Assembly: GCA_050699595.1 (NCBI GenBank)
Contig: JBOHFI010000017.1
Coordinates: 25,238-89,237 of the forward strand
Length of the DNA stretch: 64,000 bases
From: GCA-003244245 sp050699595
GTDB taxonomy: Bacteria > Actinomycetota > Actinomycetes > Mycobacteriales > Pseudonocardiaceae
Reading direction: 5' to 3'
Shown: positions 33,380 to 42,960 of the stretch, in pieces
Numbering within the stretch: the first letter of the stretch is position 1
Layout: the number at the start of each line of letters is the position of its first letter
The notes under the pieces: generated by a model
What the model was told of the DNA's origin: nothing
What the model saw: the letters and a program-made list of their open reading frames with translations, nothing else
Databases searched by the model: none
Translations under genes and position numbers: made by a program

Positions 33380-34144
33380 ATGGCCTCCATCGACGTGAGC
33401 GATGCCTGCGTCAACTTCCCGATCTTCGATGCGAAGACCAGGTCGCTGAAGAAAGCCCTGCTGGGCACCATGGGTCGAGCCGGTGGCAAGATCGGGATCG
33501 ACAGCAAGGTGCCCGTCATCGAGGCGCTGCGGGACATCACCCTGTCACTGCGCCACGGCGACCGGGTCGGCCTGATCGGGCATAACGGGGCGGGCAAATC
33601 CACCCTGCTGCGGTTGCTGTCCGGGATCTACGAGCCGACCACGGGCATCTCACGGATCGTCGGGAAAGTCGCCCCCGTCTTCGACCTCGGGGTCGGCATG
33701 GACCCGGAGATCTCCGGGTACGAGAACATCATCATCCGCGGGTTGTTCCTCGGCATGACCCGCAAGCAGATGGAGACCCGCACCGAGGAGATCGCCGAGT
33801 TCAGCGAGCTCGGCGACTACCTGTCGATGCCGCTGCGCACCTATTCGACCGGCATGCGGGTCCGTCTCGCGCTGGGCGTGGTGACCAGCATCGACCCGGA
33901 GATCCTGCTCCTCGACGAGGGCATCGGGGCGGTGGACGCGGCGTTCCTGGAGAAGGCCCGCGATCGTCTCACCGCGCTGGTCGAGCGCTCCGGGATCCTG
34001 GTGTTCGCGTCGCACTCCGAGGAGTTCCTGATCGAGCTGTGTACCTCCGCGTTGTGGCTGGACCACGGGGAGATCCGCGAGCAGGGTGACCTACACCAGG
34101 TACTGTCCCATTACAAGGGCCGCGTCACTGGCGCGCTCCAATGA
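33380..34144 (+). CDS. ABC ATPase of galactan exporter (Wzt-like)
   Basis: 254 residues: Walker A GHNGAGKST (67-75), signature YSTGMRVRL, Walker B EILLLDEGIGAVD and a H-loop FASHSEEF. The long N-terminal segment before the P-loop and absence of a C-terminal carbohydrate-binding domain match the Rv3781 type rather than Wzt proteins with sugar-binding tails. Confidence 0.9.
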   Translation: MASIDVSDACVNFPIFDAKTRSLKKALLGTMGRAGGKIGIDSKVPVIEALRDITLSLRHGDRVGLIGHNGAGKSTLLRLLSGIYEPTTGISRIVGKVAPVFDLGVGMDPEISGYENIIIRGLFLGMTRKQMETRTEEIAEFSELGDYLSMPLRTYSTGMRVRLALGVVTSIDPEILLLDEGIGAVDAAFLEKARDRLTALVERSGILVFASHSEEFLIELCTSALWLDHGEIREQGDLHQVLSHYKGRVTGALQ

Positions 34145-34188
34145 CCGCCGCCGCATCGCGCGCGGTTTGCTGACGGGGGAGTCGCCGG

Positions 34189-35070
34189 ATGAGCATGGTT
34201 GTGGTGGTTGTGGTGACTCGGCATCGGCGGGAGCTGCTGGGCAAGTCGCTCGCCGTCGTCGCGGAACAGACCCGGGTGCCGGACCATCTCGTGGTGGTGG
34301 ACAACGGGCCGGACGACCCCGCCGAGGAGGTCGTCGCGGACTGCCCGATTCCGTCCACCTACCTGCCCTCGCAGCGCAATCTCGGTGGTGCCGGCGGGTT
34401 CGCGCTGGGCATCCTGCACGCCTTGGCACTCGGCGCGGACTGGGTCTGGCTGGCTGACGACGACGGATGCCCCGCGGACGTCCGGGTGCTCCAGACCCTG
34501 CTCGAGGAGGCCCGGCGCCGGGACCTCGCGGTGATCTCCCCGGTGGTCGTCAACATCGACGACCCGGAACGGCTGGCGTTCCCGCTGCGCCGGGGGCTGA
34601 CCTGGAAGCGGCGGCGCAGCGAGCTGGGGACCGACTTCCTGCCCGGCATCGCGAGCTTCTTCAACGGCGCACTGTTCAGCGCCGACGCGCTGGACGTCGT
34701 CGGCGTTCCGGACTACCGGCTGTTCGTCCGGGGCGACGAGGTGGAGGTGCACCGCCGGGTGGTCCGCTCCGGGTTGCGTTTCGGCACGACGCTGCGGGCC
34801 TCCTACGCGCACCCCGACGGCTCAGCGGAGTTCAAGCCGATGCTGCGCGGGCACTTCCACGCCCAGGACCCGGCCGATGACGTCAAGCGCTACTACACCT
34901 ACCGCAACCGCGGCTACCTGCTGTCCCAACCGGGGATGCGTCGCATCGGAATGCTCGAGGTGCTCCGGTTCGGGCTGTACTTCCTGGGCACCAAACGAGA
35001 CCCACGAGCTTTCCGCCAATGGCTCACGCTGGTGCGCCAAGGGCGCGCGGAGCGTTTCTACCGGTACTGA
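34189..35070 (+). CDS. glfT1: Galactofuranosyltransferase GlfT1-like
   Basis: 293 residues. GT2 features: VVVVTRHRRELLGKSL, VVDNGPDDP, SQRNLGGAGGFALGI, the DDD motif in WLADDDGCP (near residue 90) and FVRGDEVEVHRRVV. Together with the adjacent exporter it fits GlfT1 (Rv3782), which adds the first galactofuranoses to the decaprenyl-linked linker at the cytoplasmic face. The symbol rests on motif order and linkage. Confidence 0.82.
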   Translation: MSMVVVVVVTRHRRELLGKSLAVVAEQTRVPDHLVVVDNGPDDPAEEVVADCPIPSTYLPSQRNLGGAGGFALGILHALALGADWVWLADDDGCPADVRVLQTLLEEARRRDLAVISPVVVNIDDPERLAFPLRRGLTWKRRRSELGTDFLPGIASFFNGALFSADALDVVGVPDYRLFVRGDEVEVHRRVVRSGLRFGTTLRASYAHPDGSAEFKPMLRGHFHAQDPADDVKRYYTYRNRGYLLSQPGMRRIGMLEVLRFGLYFLGTKRDPRAFRQWLTLVRQGRAERFYRY

Positions 35071-35149
35071 GGCCCCGCGTCGGCGTGAGATCGCGCTCGC
35101 GCCGGGGACGGGTCGTGAGGCGCTAAGCCCATTGGGCTAACCTCCTGGC

Positions 35150-38100
35150 GTGCTGACATCCGGGCACATCGGGATCTCGCGCCGCCTGTCGCGTACCGGT
35201 GCCGAGGCCGCCGAGAACGACCCTGGTGCCGGCGGGGTCGGCCGAGCCGGCAGCGTGTTGCGGCTCGCCGCTGCGGTGCTCGGTCTGCTCGGTGCGTTGC
35301 TCGCCATCGCGGTGCCGCTGCTGCCCGTGATCCAGCACACCGTCGTGATCACCTGGCCGCGCGCGGGACACCTCGCCCCGGTCAACGCGCCGCTGGTCAC
35401 CTTCCAGCCGCAGAACCTGACCGCCACGATCCCGTGTGCGGCGGCCACCTCGATCGACGCTCGGTCGACGCGGCCGGCCGCCCTGCTGGCCACCACCCCA
35501 CCCGGGTCGACCGACGGTGCCGCGGTGGGCATGGTGCTGGAAGTGGCGGGCGGGAAGCTGACCTTGATCAGTCGGGGGCAGCCGCTGGGCAACATCCTGT
35601 TGAGCACCATTCCGGCGGCACCGGGACGGTGCGTGATCCAGGTGACCGCCGGTGCCAAGGGCACCACGGCCTCGGCCGGCCCCACCCGGTTCGTCAAGGT
35701 CGACCAGGACGTCCGGCCGCAGGTGACCGGCGTCTACTCGGCCCTCGATCAGCGGCGGGACCCGGTGGCCGGGGTGGCGGTGCGGATCACGGTGGACACC
35801 CGCTTCCAGTCCACCCCCCATCCGGTCAAGCTCGCCGCGATGGCGCTGGCCGCGCTGGCCGTCCTGATCAGTCTGGTCCTGCTGCACCGGATGGACGGTC
35901 GGATCGGTCGCCGGGCGCCACGGCTACTGCCCTCGGGCTGGTGGCGACCCACCGGGCGGGACGCCGCGGTGATCGCGGTGCTGGCCGTGTGGGTGGTCAT
36001 CGGTGGGATCACCTCCGACGACGGCTACATCCTCACCATGATCCGCACCAGCTCGGGCATGGGGTATGTCGGCAACTACTACCGATGGTTCAATGCCCCC
36101 GAGGCGCCCTTCAGCTGGCCCTACGAGCTGTACGCCTACTGGGCACAGATCAGCACGGTGCCACCGTGGTTGCGATTGCCCTCCTTCGTGATGGGCGGCC
36201 TCAGCTGGATGCTGATCAGCCGCGAGGTGCTGCCCCGGCTGGGCCGGGAGGTCCGCCGTAGCCCCGCCGCCGGCTGGGCCGCCGCCGCGGTGTTCCTGGC
36301 CTTCTGGCTGCCGTACAACAACGGGTTGCGGCTGGAGCCCGAGGTCGCCATCGGCTCGATACTCGTGCTGTGCGCGGTGGAGCGGGCGGTGGCCACCCGC
36401 CGGCTGCTGCCGCTGGCGCTCGGCCTGTTGGTGGCGGCTTTCACCGTCGCCGCGACGCCGACCGGCTTCATCGCGGTCGCGCCGTTCCTGGTGGCGCTGC
36501 GACCGCTGGTCCGATTGCTGCGCCGGCACGCGGCCGTCTCCGGGTGGGCGGGCGTGATCGGGCCGATCCTCGGCGCCGGCTTGCTGGTCCTCGTGGTGAG
36601 CTTCGCCGACCAGACGCTGGCGGGGGTACTGGAAGCCACCCGGGTCCGCACCGAGCTCGGGCCCAACCTGTCCTGGTTCCAGGAGCCCGTCCGCTACGAG
36701 GAGCTGTTCAGCAACATGCCGGACGGGGCGCTGGCCCGACGCTTCCCGGTCCTGCTGTTGCTGCTGTGCCTGGGCACCAGCCTGGTGGTGTTGTTGCGCC
36801 GGGGCGCCATCCCGGGCGCCGGCCTGGGTCCGAGCCGCCGACTGATCGGCACCGCGGGAGTGTCTCTGGTGCTGCTGGCGCTGACGCCGACCAAGTGGAC
36901 GCACCACTTCGGGGCGCTCGCGTCCATCGGCGCCGCGCTGGCCGCGCTCACCGCGCTGGCCACCAGTTCCACGGTGCTGCGCTCGGCGCGTAACCGGTGG
37001 TGGTTCCTGTCCGGGCTGTTGGTGATCCTAGCGATGTCCTCGACCGGGCCCAACGCTCCGTGGTACGTCTCGCAGTACGGGGTGCCCTGGTTCGACAAAC
37101 CACCGTCGGTGCACGGCTTCCAAGCGAGCACGCTGCTGATCGTGGGGGCTGCGCTGGCCGGGTTGATCGCGGTGATCGAGGGGTTGCGGCACGAGCCGGG
37201 TGCGCCGCCACTCCCACCGGCGCCACCTCAACCGGACCGGCGCCACGGCGCGCGGCGCGCGTTGCGGATCGGGTCGGCTCCGCTGGCGGTGTTCTGCGGC
37301 CTGCTGGTGCTCGCCGAGGTCGGCGCCATGGTCAAGGCCATGCACAAGCAGCGCGACGGCTACAGCATGGCCGCGGCCAACATCGCCCACATCACCGGGC
37401 ACAGTTGCAACCTCACCGACGCGGTGTCCGTCGAGCCTGACCGACGTGCCGGAGCGTTGCGCCCGTTGCGTGGGACGCTGCTCGCGGACATCCCGCTGCA
37501 GCGCGGCTTCGACCTCAACCAGTTCCCGGTGGGCCAGTTGTCTCCAGCTAATTCCGGGATCAATTCCGATAAAGCGGACAAGCAGGGTACCGGAACCCGA
37601 GGTGACCGTATTCCGAAGCCGGGCGGGGACAACCCCGTCGACGTGCCGCCGTCGGGACTGGGTGGTGCGGAGATCCCGATCTGGAGCAGTTTCTCCCCCG
37701 ACAGCCCCGGCACGGGGAACCTGCGCACCACTTGGTACGCATTGCCCGTTTCGGCTCGCCAGGGCCAGGCTCCGGTGGTGATCTCGGTCGCCGGAAAGCT
37801 CTCCTCCACCACGCCACTGTTCGCCGAGTTCGCCCGCCGCACCGAACGCGGGTTCCACGTCGTCGACCAGGTCCCGATCGGCGGGCGGGCGACCGCCGAC
37901 GGGCCGGGATGGCGGGACTACCGGCTCGGATTGACCGGTCGGGCCGCCGGGGCGGACGCCGTGCGACTGATCGCCATCGACGCGGACGTCACCGATGAGG
38001 GATGGCTGGCGTTCTCCGCTCCTCGAGTGCCCGTGCTGAGCTCGCTGACCGACCTGGTGGCCCCGACGCCCCCGGTGTTCCTGGACTGGCCGGTGGGGTT

Positions 38101-38455
38101 CGTGCACCCGTGTGTACGCCCGTTCGCCATCCGTGACGGCATCGCCGAGGTTCCTCGGTACCGGCTGCTCCCCAACACGATGCTGGCGCAGGACAGCAAG
38201 ACCTGGTCGGCGGCGGAGGGCGGTGGCCCGATCGGCTGGCTGCAGATTCTGGCCACCCAGCAGGACGTACCGACCTACCTCAAGGAGAACTGGGACACCG
38301 ACTGGGGCAAGCTGATGGTCATCCAGCCCCGAGTTCCCGATGCCGAGGCACCCACCCTGCACATCGGCAGCGCGGTACGCAGCGGCTGGTGGTCCCCAGG
38401 ACCACTGCGCAGCGGGGGCCAGACCGCCCAGATCTCCTCCCAACTAGGCCGGTGA
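35150..38455 (+). CDS. Arabinosyltransferase (EmbA/B/C family), copy 1
   Basis: 1101 residues from a GTG at 35150. A TAACCT box lies about 8 nt upstream and there is no ribosome-binding site. It is a GT-C membrane enzyme: VVITWPRAGH near 67-76, the catalytic DD in TSDDGYILTMIR (about 289), NYYRWFNAPEAPF, LRLEPEVAIGS, TPTKWTHHFGA and a C-terminal carbohydrate-binding region (WPVGFVHPCVRPF, GWWSPGP). It uses decaprenylphosphoryl-arabinose to build the arabinan of arabinogalactan. The segment after DDGY aligns with the ethambutol-contact region of EmbB. Which of embA, embB or embC it corresponds to cannot be decided here. Confidence 0.92.
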   Translation: MLTSGHIGISRRLSRTGAEAAENDPGAGGVGRAGSVLRLAAAVLGLLGALLAIAVPLLPVIQHTVVITWPRAGHLAPVNAPLVTFQPQNLTATIPCAAATSIDARSTRPAALLATTPPGSTDGAAVGMVLEVAGGKLTLISRGQPLGNILLSTIPAAPGRCVIQVTAGAKGTTASAGPTRFVKVDQDVRPQVTGVYSALDQRRDPVAGVAVRITVDTRFQSTPHPVKLAAMALAALAVLISLVLLHRMDGRIGRRAPRLLPSGWWRPTGRDAAVIAVLAVWVVIGGITSDDGYILTMIRTSSGMGYVGNYYRWFNAPEAPFSWPYELYAYWAQISTVPPWLRLPSFVMGGLSWMLISREVLPRLGREVRRSPAAGWAAAAVFLAFWLPYNNGLRLEPEVAIGSILVLCAVERAVATRRLLPLALGLLVAAFTVAATPTGFIAVAPFLVALRPLVRLLRRHAAVSGWAGVIGPILGAGLLVLVVSFADQTLAGVLEATRVRTELGPNLSWFQEPVRYEELFSNMPDGALARRFPVLLLLLCLGTSLVVLLRRGAIPGAGLGPSRRLIGTAGVSLVLLALTPTKWTHHFGALASIGAALAALTALATSSTVLRSARNRWWFLSGLLVILAMSSTGPNAPWYVSQYGVPWFDKPPSVHGFQASTLLIVGAALAGLIAVIEGLRHEPGAPPLPPAPPQPDRRHGARRALRIGSAPLAVFCGLLVLAEVGAMVKAMHKQRDGYSMAAANIAHITGHSCNLTDAVSVEPDRRAGALRPLRGTLLADIPLQRGFDLNQFPVGQLSPANSGINSDKADKQGTGTRGDRIPKPGGDNPVDVPPSGLGGAEIPIWSSFSPDSPGTGNLRTTWYALPVSARQGQAPVVISVAGKLSSTTPLFAEFARRTERGFHVVDQVPIGGRATADGPGWRDYRLGLTGRAAGADAVRLIAIDADVTDEGWLAFSAPRVPVLSSLTDLVAPTPPVFLDWPVGFVHPCVRPFAIRDGIAEVPRYRLLPNTMLAQDSKTWSAAEGGGPIGWLQILATQQDVPTYLKENWDTDWGKLMVIQPRVPDAEAPTLHIGSAVRSGWWSPGPLRSGGQTAQISSQLGR

Positions 38456-38835
38456 CTGGGCAAAACGTGGGCGCTCCCGGTGACCAGCGGGACACCTCCA
38501 CGCCCGCCCGGATGGCCACCGACCTGCGCGCCCTGGCACTGGGCGACGCGCTGGACCCGGCAGGCCGAGATCTGCTCGTCGGCTGGCTGAAGGCCGACAC
38601 CACCGGAGACGAACTGATCCGGGTCGGACTACCCGCAGGCTGGCTGGTCGGCGACAAGAGTGGCTCCGGCTCGCACGGTGAGAGCAACGACATCGCAGTG
38701 GTATGGCCACCCGACCACGCTCCACTGGTCATCACCGTCTACACCGCACCCACCGAGCCGAAATCCACCGCAGGTCCCGCGACGGTGGCCAGTGCGGCCA
38801 CGATCGTGACAAAAGCACTCATCCCGACCGCATGA
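38452..38835 (+). pseudogene. C-terminal fragment of a class A beta-lactamase
   Basis: A GTG overlapping the emb stop (GTGA) opens a 127-residue frame: GDQRDTSTPARMATDLRALA, LVGWLKADTTGDELIR, GLPAGWLVGDKSGSG and NDIAVVWPPDHAPLVITVYT. This is the class A C-terminal half with the KTG motif as KSG. The SxxK nucleophile, SDN and the omega-loop glutamate are all missing, so it cannot be a beta-lactamase. It could still be translated by coupling to emb. Confidence 0.82.
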
Positions 38836-38993
38836 ACAGCGGTTCAGGCTCTATCCGCCGGTTCCCCAGTTCCGTGTGCCTCTGAAACCAGTCAACGATC
38901 CTGGTAAGCGGGCAGTTTGCACACGGATTGCACAACCGATTAAACGGACATGCGCTGGAGTACGGGGAGTTTCCGCGTGGAAGACTTGGACCT

Positions 38994-40163
38994 ATGGGAA
39001 CTGCTGACATCGGTGGTGAGCGTGTCGCTGAGCTGCGCAAGGCGCGTGGTCTGACGCAGGTGGCGCTGGCGCGCCGGGCCGGGGTGTCGTTGAGCCTGCT
39101 GTCGAAGATCGAGGTCGGGGACCGGACGCTCACCCCGGCCAACGCGGTCGCGATCGCCCGAGCCCTGCGGATCTCCCTCGGCGCGTTCTACGGGGAGGTC
39201 GAAGTCGCCGAGGACCAGAGCGTGCCGCTGGCGGCTCTGCGCACCGCCGTGCGCCGCTACGACATTCCCGACCAGGCGCCCGTGCCTCAGCCCGCCCAGC
39301 TGCGTGTGGACTTGGACCGGGCTATCACCCTTCGCGAGCAGGCCGACCTGGCGGGGCTGCTGCGGATGCTGCCCGGCCTGCTGACCCGGGCCACCACACA
39401 CGCGCACGCCGCAGCCAGCCCGCAGGGGTGGGCACTGCTGGCCGACGTCTACGGTCTCGCCTACTCCCTGGCCGTGCGGCATCGGTGGATGGACCTGGTC
39501 GAGATTGGCCCGCTCCGGCTGGCCTGGGCAGTAGGCCAGCAACCCAACCCGCTGATGACAGCCATCGCCGCCAGGAGCCGGGCTGGCACCTTCCTCACCT
39601 GCGGGGACTTCGACGGCGGACTCACCGTGGTGGACCGGGCCATCGTGGCTGCCGAAGGGGCACTCACCGGTCCGGAGCGGGTCTTCGCCATGGGCGCACT
39701 GCACCAGCGGGGCATGATACTGGCGGGACGGCTCGCCGACCGGGCCGAGGCCCAGCGGCACATCGACGCGGCAGGGACCGCAGCCGAGGAATTCCCGCGC
39801 GACCGGCGCTCCCATAACCAGATCGTCGGTCCCGCGTACACCGCTGGCCACGTACTGGTCAGCCAGGGAGACCTCGGCCAGCCCCGTGAGGTGATCCGCC
39901 TCGCCGAGCAGCTGGCCGGCAACGACACCGGGCTGCCGCCCACGATACTCCTCGACATCCACACCACTACCGCCCGTGCCCAGCTCGACCTAGGAGACCG
40001 GGACGGCGCGCTGACCTCATTGGTCAAGGCATTCACCGTCGCTCCCCAGAAGGCGAAGACCTACCCGATGAGCCTCGACGTGCTGCGGGTCCTGATCTCC
40101 CTGCATCAGCGCAGCAACCCCCAGCTCGTCCAGCTCGCCCGCCAAGCAGGGCTCACCGGATAA
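38994..40163 (+). CDS. XRE regulator with TPR-like domain, tandem copy 1
   Basis: 389 residues from the ATG at 38994 (frame open to 38928, but the start context is shared with the next gene at this ATG). HTH at about 8-62: RVAELRKARGLTQVALARRA, SLSLLSKIEVGDRTLTPANA. The helical repeat C-terminus contains ALLADVYGLAYSLAVRHRWM, RAGTFLTCGDFDGGLTVVDR and ends LISLHQRSNPQLVQLARQAG. It is closely related to the gene 22 bp downstream, so the two arose by tandem duplication. Confidence 0.85.
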   Translation: MGTADIGGERVAELRKARGLTQVALARRAGVSLSLLSKIEVGDRTLTPANAVAIARALRISLGAFYGEVEVAEDQSVPLAALRTAVRRYDIPDQAPVPQPAQLRVDLDRAITLREQADLAGLLRMLPGLLTRATTHAHAAASPQGWALLADVYGLAYSLAVRHRWMDLVEIGPLRLAWAVGQQPNPLMTAIAARSRAGTFLTCGDFDGGLTVVDRAIVAAEGALTGPERVFAMGALHQRGMILAGRLADRAEAQRHIDAAGTAAEEFPRDRRSHNQIVGPAYTAGHVLVSQGDLGQPREVIRLAEQLAGNDTGLPPTILLDIHTTTARAQLDLGDRDGALTSLVKAFTVAPQKAKTYPMSLDVLRVLISLHQRSNPQLVQLARQAGLTG

Positions 40164-40184
40164 CGGAAGTGCAGACTGGGCTCT

Positions 40185-41360
40185 ATGGGTACTGCTGGCA
40201 TTGGTGGTGCGCGCGTCGTTGAGTTGCGCAAGGCGCGTGGTCTGACGCAGGTGGCGCTGGCCCGTGGGGCCGGGGTGTCGGTGGGTTTGTTGTCGAAGAT
40301 CGAGGTCGGGGACCGGATGCTCACCCCGGCCACCGCGGCCGCGATCGCCCGAGCCCTGCAGATCACCCTCGGCGCGCTGTACGGGGAGGCCGAAATCTCC
40401 GAGGACCAAAGCATGCTGCTGGAGGATCTGCGCACCGCGGTGCGCCGCCACGACATCCCTGACCAGGCTCTCGTGCCCGACTTCGCCCAGCTGCGCGCCG
40501 AACTGGACCAGACCATCACACTCCGCAGGCAGGCCAACCTGGCGGGGTTGCTGCGGGTGCTGCCCGGCCTGCTGACTCGGGTCACCACGTACGCGCACGC
40601 CACAGCCAGTCCGCAGGGGTGGGCGCTGCTGGCCGACGTGTACAGCGACGTCTACTACCTGGCCGCGCGGCATCGCTGGATGGACCTGCTCGAGGTCGCC
40701 CCAACCCACCAGGCCTGGGCCGCAGGCCGGCAACCCAACCCGCTGGTGACCGCTGTCGCCGCCCGAGACCGGGCGGGCACCTTCCTCAACTGCGGGGACT
40801 TCGAGGGCGGGCTCACCGTGGTGGACCGGGCCGTCGTGGTCGCTGAGACGGAGCTCACGGGTCCTGAGAAGGCCTTCGCCACCGGCACACTGCACCTGCG
40901 CGGCATGACGCTGGCAGGACGGCTGAACGACCCCGCCGAGACCGGGCGGCACATCCGCGCAGCGTGGACTTCAGCCGAGGAGTTCCCTCGTGACCTGCAG
41001 ATCCATAGCCAGATCTTCGGTCCCGCCAACACCGCCACCCACGTGCTGGCCACGGAGGGGGACCTCGGCCGCCCCCGCGAGGTGGTCCGCCTCGCTGAGC
41101 AGCTGGCCGGCAACGACACCGGGCTGCCGCCCACCCGACTCGTCGACGTCCATACCAACACCGCCCGCGCCCAGCTCGACCTGGGTGACCGGGACGGCGC
41201 GCTGACCTCATTGGTCAAGGCATTCAGCGTTGCTCCCCAGAAGGCGAAGGTCCACCCGATGAGCCGCGAAGTGCTGCGGGTTCTGATCTCCCTGCATCAG
41301 CGCAGCAACCCCCAGCTCGTCCAACTCGCCCGACAAGCAGGGCTCGTCCAGTGTGATTAG
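40185..41360 (+). CDS. XRE regulator with TPR-like domain, tandem copy 2
   Basis: 391 residues. It has the same layout as the preceding gene: HTH RVVELRKARGLTQVALARGA, then TPATAAAIARALQITLGALY, and a solenoid ending SLHQRSNPQLVQLARQAGLV. Most positions are identical between copies. Both start in the context CTATGGG(A/T)ACTGCTG without a ribosome-binding site, suggesting the duplication carried a leaderless promoter. Confidence 0.85.
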   Translation: MGTAGIGGARVVELRKARGLTQVALARGAGVSVGLLSKIEVGDRMLTPATAAAIARALQITLGALYGEAEISEDQSMLLEDLRTAVRRHDIPDQALVPDFAQLRAELDQTITLRRQANLAGLLRVLPGLLTRVTTYAHATASPQGWALLADVYSDVYYLAARHRWMDLLEVAPTHQAWAAGRQPNPLVTAVAARDRAGTFLNCGDFEGGLTVVDRAVVVAETELTGPEKAFATGTLHLRGMTLAGRLNDPAETGRHIRAAWTSAEEFPRDLQIHSQIFGPANTATHVLATEGDLGRPREVVRLAEQLAGNDTGLPPTRLVDVHTNTARAQLDLGDRDGALTSLVKAFSVAPQKAKVHPMSREVLRVLISLHQRSNPQLVQLARQAGLVQCD

Positions 41361-41384
41361 GTGGTCATCCGTGGGGATGGTCAG

Positions 41385-41660
41385 TCAGTTCGTTCCTCCG
41401 TTGCTGATGTGATAGGCGGCCTTGGCGTTGCACAGACAGTCATAGGCGCACGTGTCGGTTACTTCGTGATGCCAGAAGCTGTTGATCTGTAACAGACCGC
41501 GGTCTGTGGAGGGAGGGTCATTGCCCACCGTGTTCTTGGCGTCACAGTGTGCCCCGGATTCGACGAAGACGACGGCGAGCGCATAACGTAGCGTGCCGTC
41601 GTCTCGGAACCCGGCGTCAACGAGGACCTGAATCAGAATGACGTCACTCAGCGCTGTCAT
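41385..41660 (-). CDS. Mini lysozyme-like / transglycosylase-fold protein
   Basis: 91 residues from the ATG at 41660. It contains ALAVVFVESGAHCDAKNT, STDRGLLQINSFWHHEV and CAYDCLCNAKAAYHIS, the E-S-G...GLLQIN...CNAxxA pattern of lysozyme-like transglycosylase domains; the glutamate of VESG would be catalytic. There is no signal peptide, and four or five cysteines could form disulfides. It is shorter than usual SLT domains, so it may be a minimal domain or a 5'-truncated gene. It overlaps the preceding open frame by ATGA. Confidence 0.6.
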   Translation of the reverse strand: MTALSDVILIQVLVDAGFRDDGTLRYALAVVFVESGAHCDAKNTVGNDPPSTDRGLLQINSFWHHEVTDTCAYDCLCNAKAAYHISNGGTN

Positions 41661-41980
41661 TGTGTCACTCCACGAGGTTTGCGAGCTAGCGGTCTTCGGA
41701 GGAGACGGGCGCTACCGGTCAGTTCCGGCACGGAGTGCAACTCCCGTTGCGGGTGCCCGAACGCGTGGATCTCATGAAGGGGACACTGCGCCCCGGCGGT
41801 GAATGGCGGAAATCCAGCGGTCGGCCGAGTGATGACGAAAAACCCCACGAGGGATAGCTGTCGACCCTGGATCTGATCCACGTGCGTCACGACCGTGTAG
41901 CGGAGCCGATGCGAGGAGGTACCAGCGATTTTTAATCGCTGGGCAGGCCGGCTTCCGGCGTGTAGCGTCTGTTTCCCCAC
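41657..41980 (-). CDS. Possible small gene coupled to the mini-lysozyme
   Basis: A GTG at 41980 opens 107 codons ending in TGA that overlaps the lysozyme-like ATG (ATGA). No domain is recognised, and third-position GC is lower than in typical local genes. The overlap argues for a real gene; the composition argues against. Otherwise this 350-bp gap holds only the promoter of the 42014 gene. Confidence 0.25.
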   Translation of the reverse strand: MGKQTLHAGSRPAQRLKIAGTSSHRLRYTVVTHVDQIQGRQLSLVGFFVITRPTAGFPPFTAGAQCPLHEIHAFGHPQRELHSVPELTGSARLLRRPLARKPRGVTQ

Positions 41981-42013
41981 GACGAGCCGCGTACACCTTG
42001 AAGGAGTTCTCCC

Positions 42014-42952
42014 ATGTCAGCACCCTCCTCCGCTGCGCCCTCCCCCGATGCACCCTCCAGCGCCGGACCTGCGGCGCCGGTCAACTTCCGCCAGGGTCTC
42101 TCACTCCTCGACCTCGCCCCTGGCCTGGGGCCGCTCGCTGACCTGGCCGGTACCTGGATCGGGAACGGATTCTCGCTGATCGAGCTGCCGGACTTCGACA
42201 GGCGTCCGCCGAGCACGGGCCCGAAACCGTTTCGTCTGAAGCTCAATTCCACGGTTGAGATCCTGGAGTTCACCCCGATCGGCGCCGCGGTCCCCAACCG
42301 CGGTTCCACCCTTATCAACGACCCCAATGCCGGGCAGCCTGACATCGACATCTTCGGGTTGCGGTATCTACAGCGGATTGCTGATGTGGTGACGGACCAG
42401 CCACTGCACATCGAGCCGGGATTCTGGCTCAACGTGCCGGCCACCCAATTTCCTCTCGCGCCCGCCGGTGTGGTCCGCCAGGCGACGATCCCCCACGGTA
42501 ACTCGGTGCTGGCACAGGGCACGTCACAGACGGTGCTTACGGGACCACAGATCGCTGTCGCCGACTCGACGCCCACGAGGAACCCCAACGTGCCCCCTCC
42601 GCTCAGTGCTGCCTATCTGTCGCCCTTTGTCAACCCGCCGTTGCCCCCGGGTATCAAACTGCCTTTCGTCAAGGATCCGAACCTGTTCCTCAAGCAGTCG
42701 ATCGCGGGACAGAGGATCATTAAGACGGTGGTGCTGACAATCTCCACGGCCCCGGCGGGTGGAATCCTGAACATCCCGTTCGATATCGCCAATGCCAATG
42801 CGACGAGGCTCGACGCGGTTTTCTTCATCGAGACTGTTCTGCAGCCGGACGGCAGCACGTTCTTGCAGCTACAATACACGCAGACGATCGTCTTGAATTT
42901 CCTCGCGATCGACTGGCCACACATCCTGGTTGCCACACTGGTCAAGCAGTAG
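42014..42952 (+). CDS. Heme-binding-like beta-barrel protein of unknown function
   Basis: 312 residues from the ATG at 42014 with AAGGAG upstream. After a low-complexity N-terminus, LADLAGTWIGNGFSLIELPD (about 40-60) resembles the start of nitrobindin/lipocalin-like barrels. ILEFTPIGAAVPNRGSTLIN, RYLQRIADVV, HIEPGFWLNVPAT and RQATIPHGNSVLAQG follow, and it ends LQYTQTIVLNFLAIDWPHIL. I recall a family with this pattern annotated as heme-binding-like, but I cannot verify it. There is no signal peptide or membrane segment. A 46-bp palindrome follows the stop. Confidence 0.6.
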   Translation: MSAPSSAAPSPDAPSSAGPAAPVNFRQGLSLLDLAPGLGPLADLAGTWIGNGFSLIELPDFDRRPPSTGPKPFRLKLNSTVEILEFTPIGAAVPNRGSTLINDPNAGQPDIDIFGLRYLQRIADVVTDQPLHIEPGFWLNVPATQFPLAPAGVVRQATIPHGNSVLAQGTSQTVLTGPQIAVADSTPTRNPNVPPPLSAAYLSPFVNPPLPPGIKLPFVKDPNLFLKQSIAGQRIIKTVVLTISTAPAGGILNIPFDIANANATRLDAVFFIETVLQPDGSTFLQLQYTQTIVLNFLAIDWPHILVATLVKQ

Positions 42953-42960
42953 TCGACGTC

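Noticed and set aside
37028..38443. 471-residue minus-strand frame
   Set aside because: Antisense shadow of the first emb gene; no ribosome-binding site or domain.
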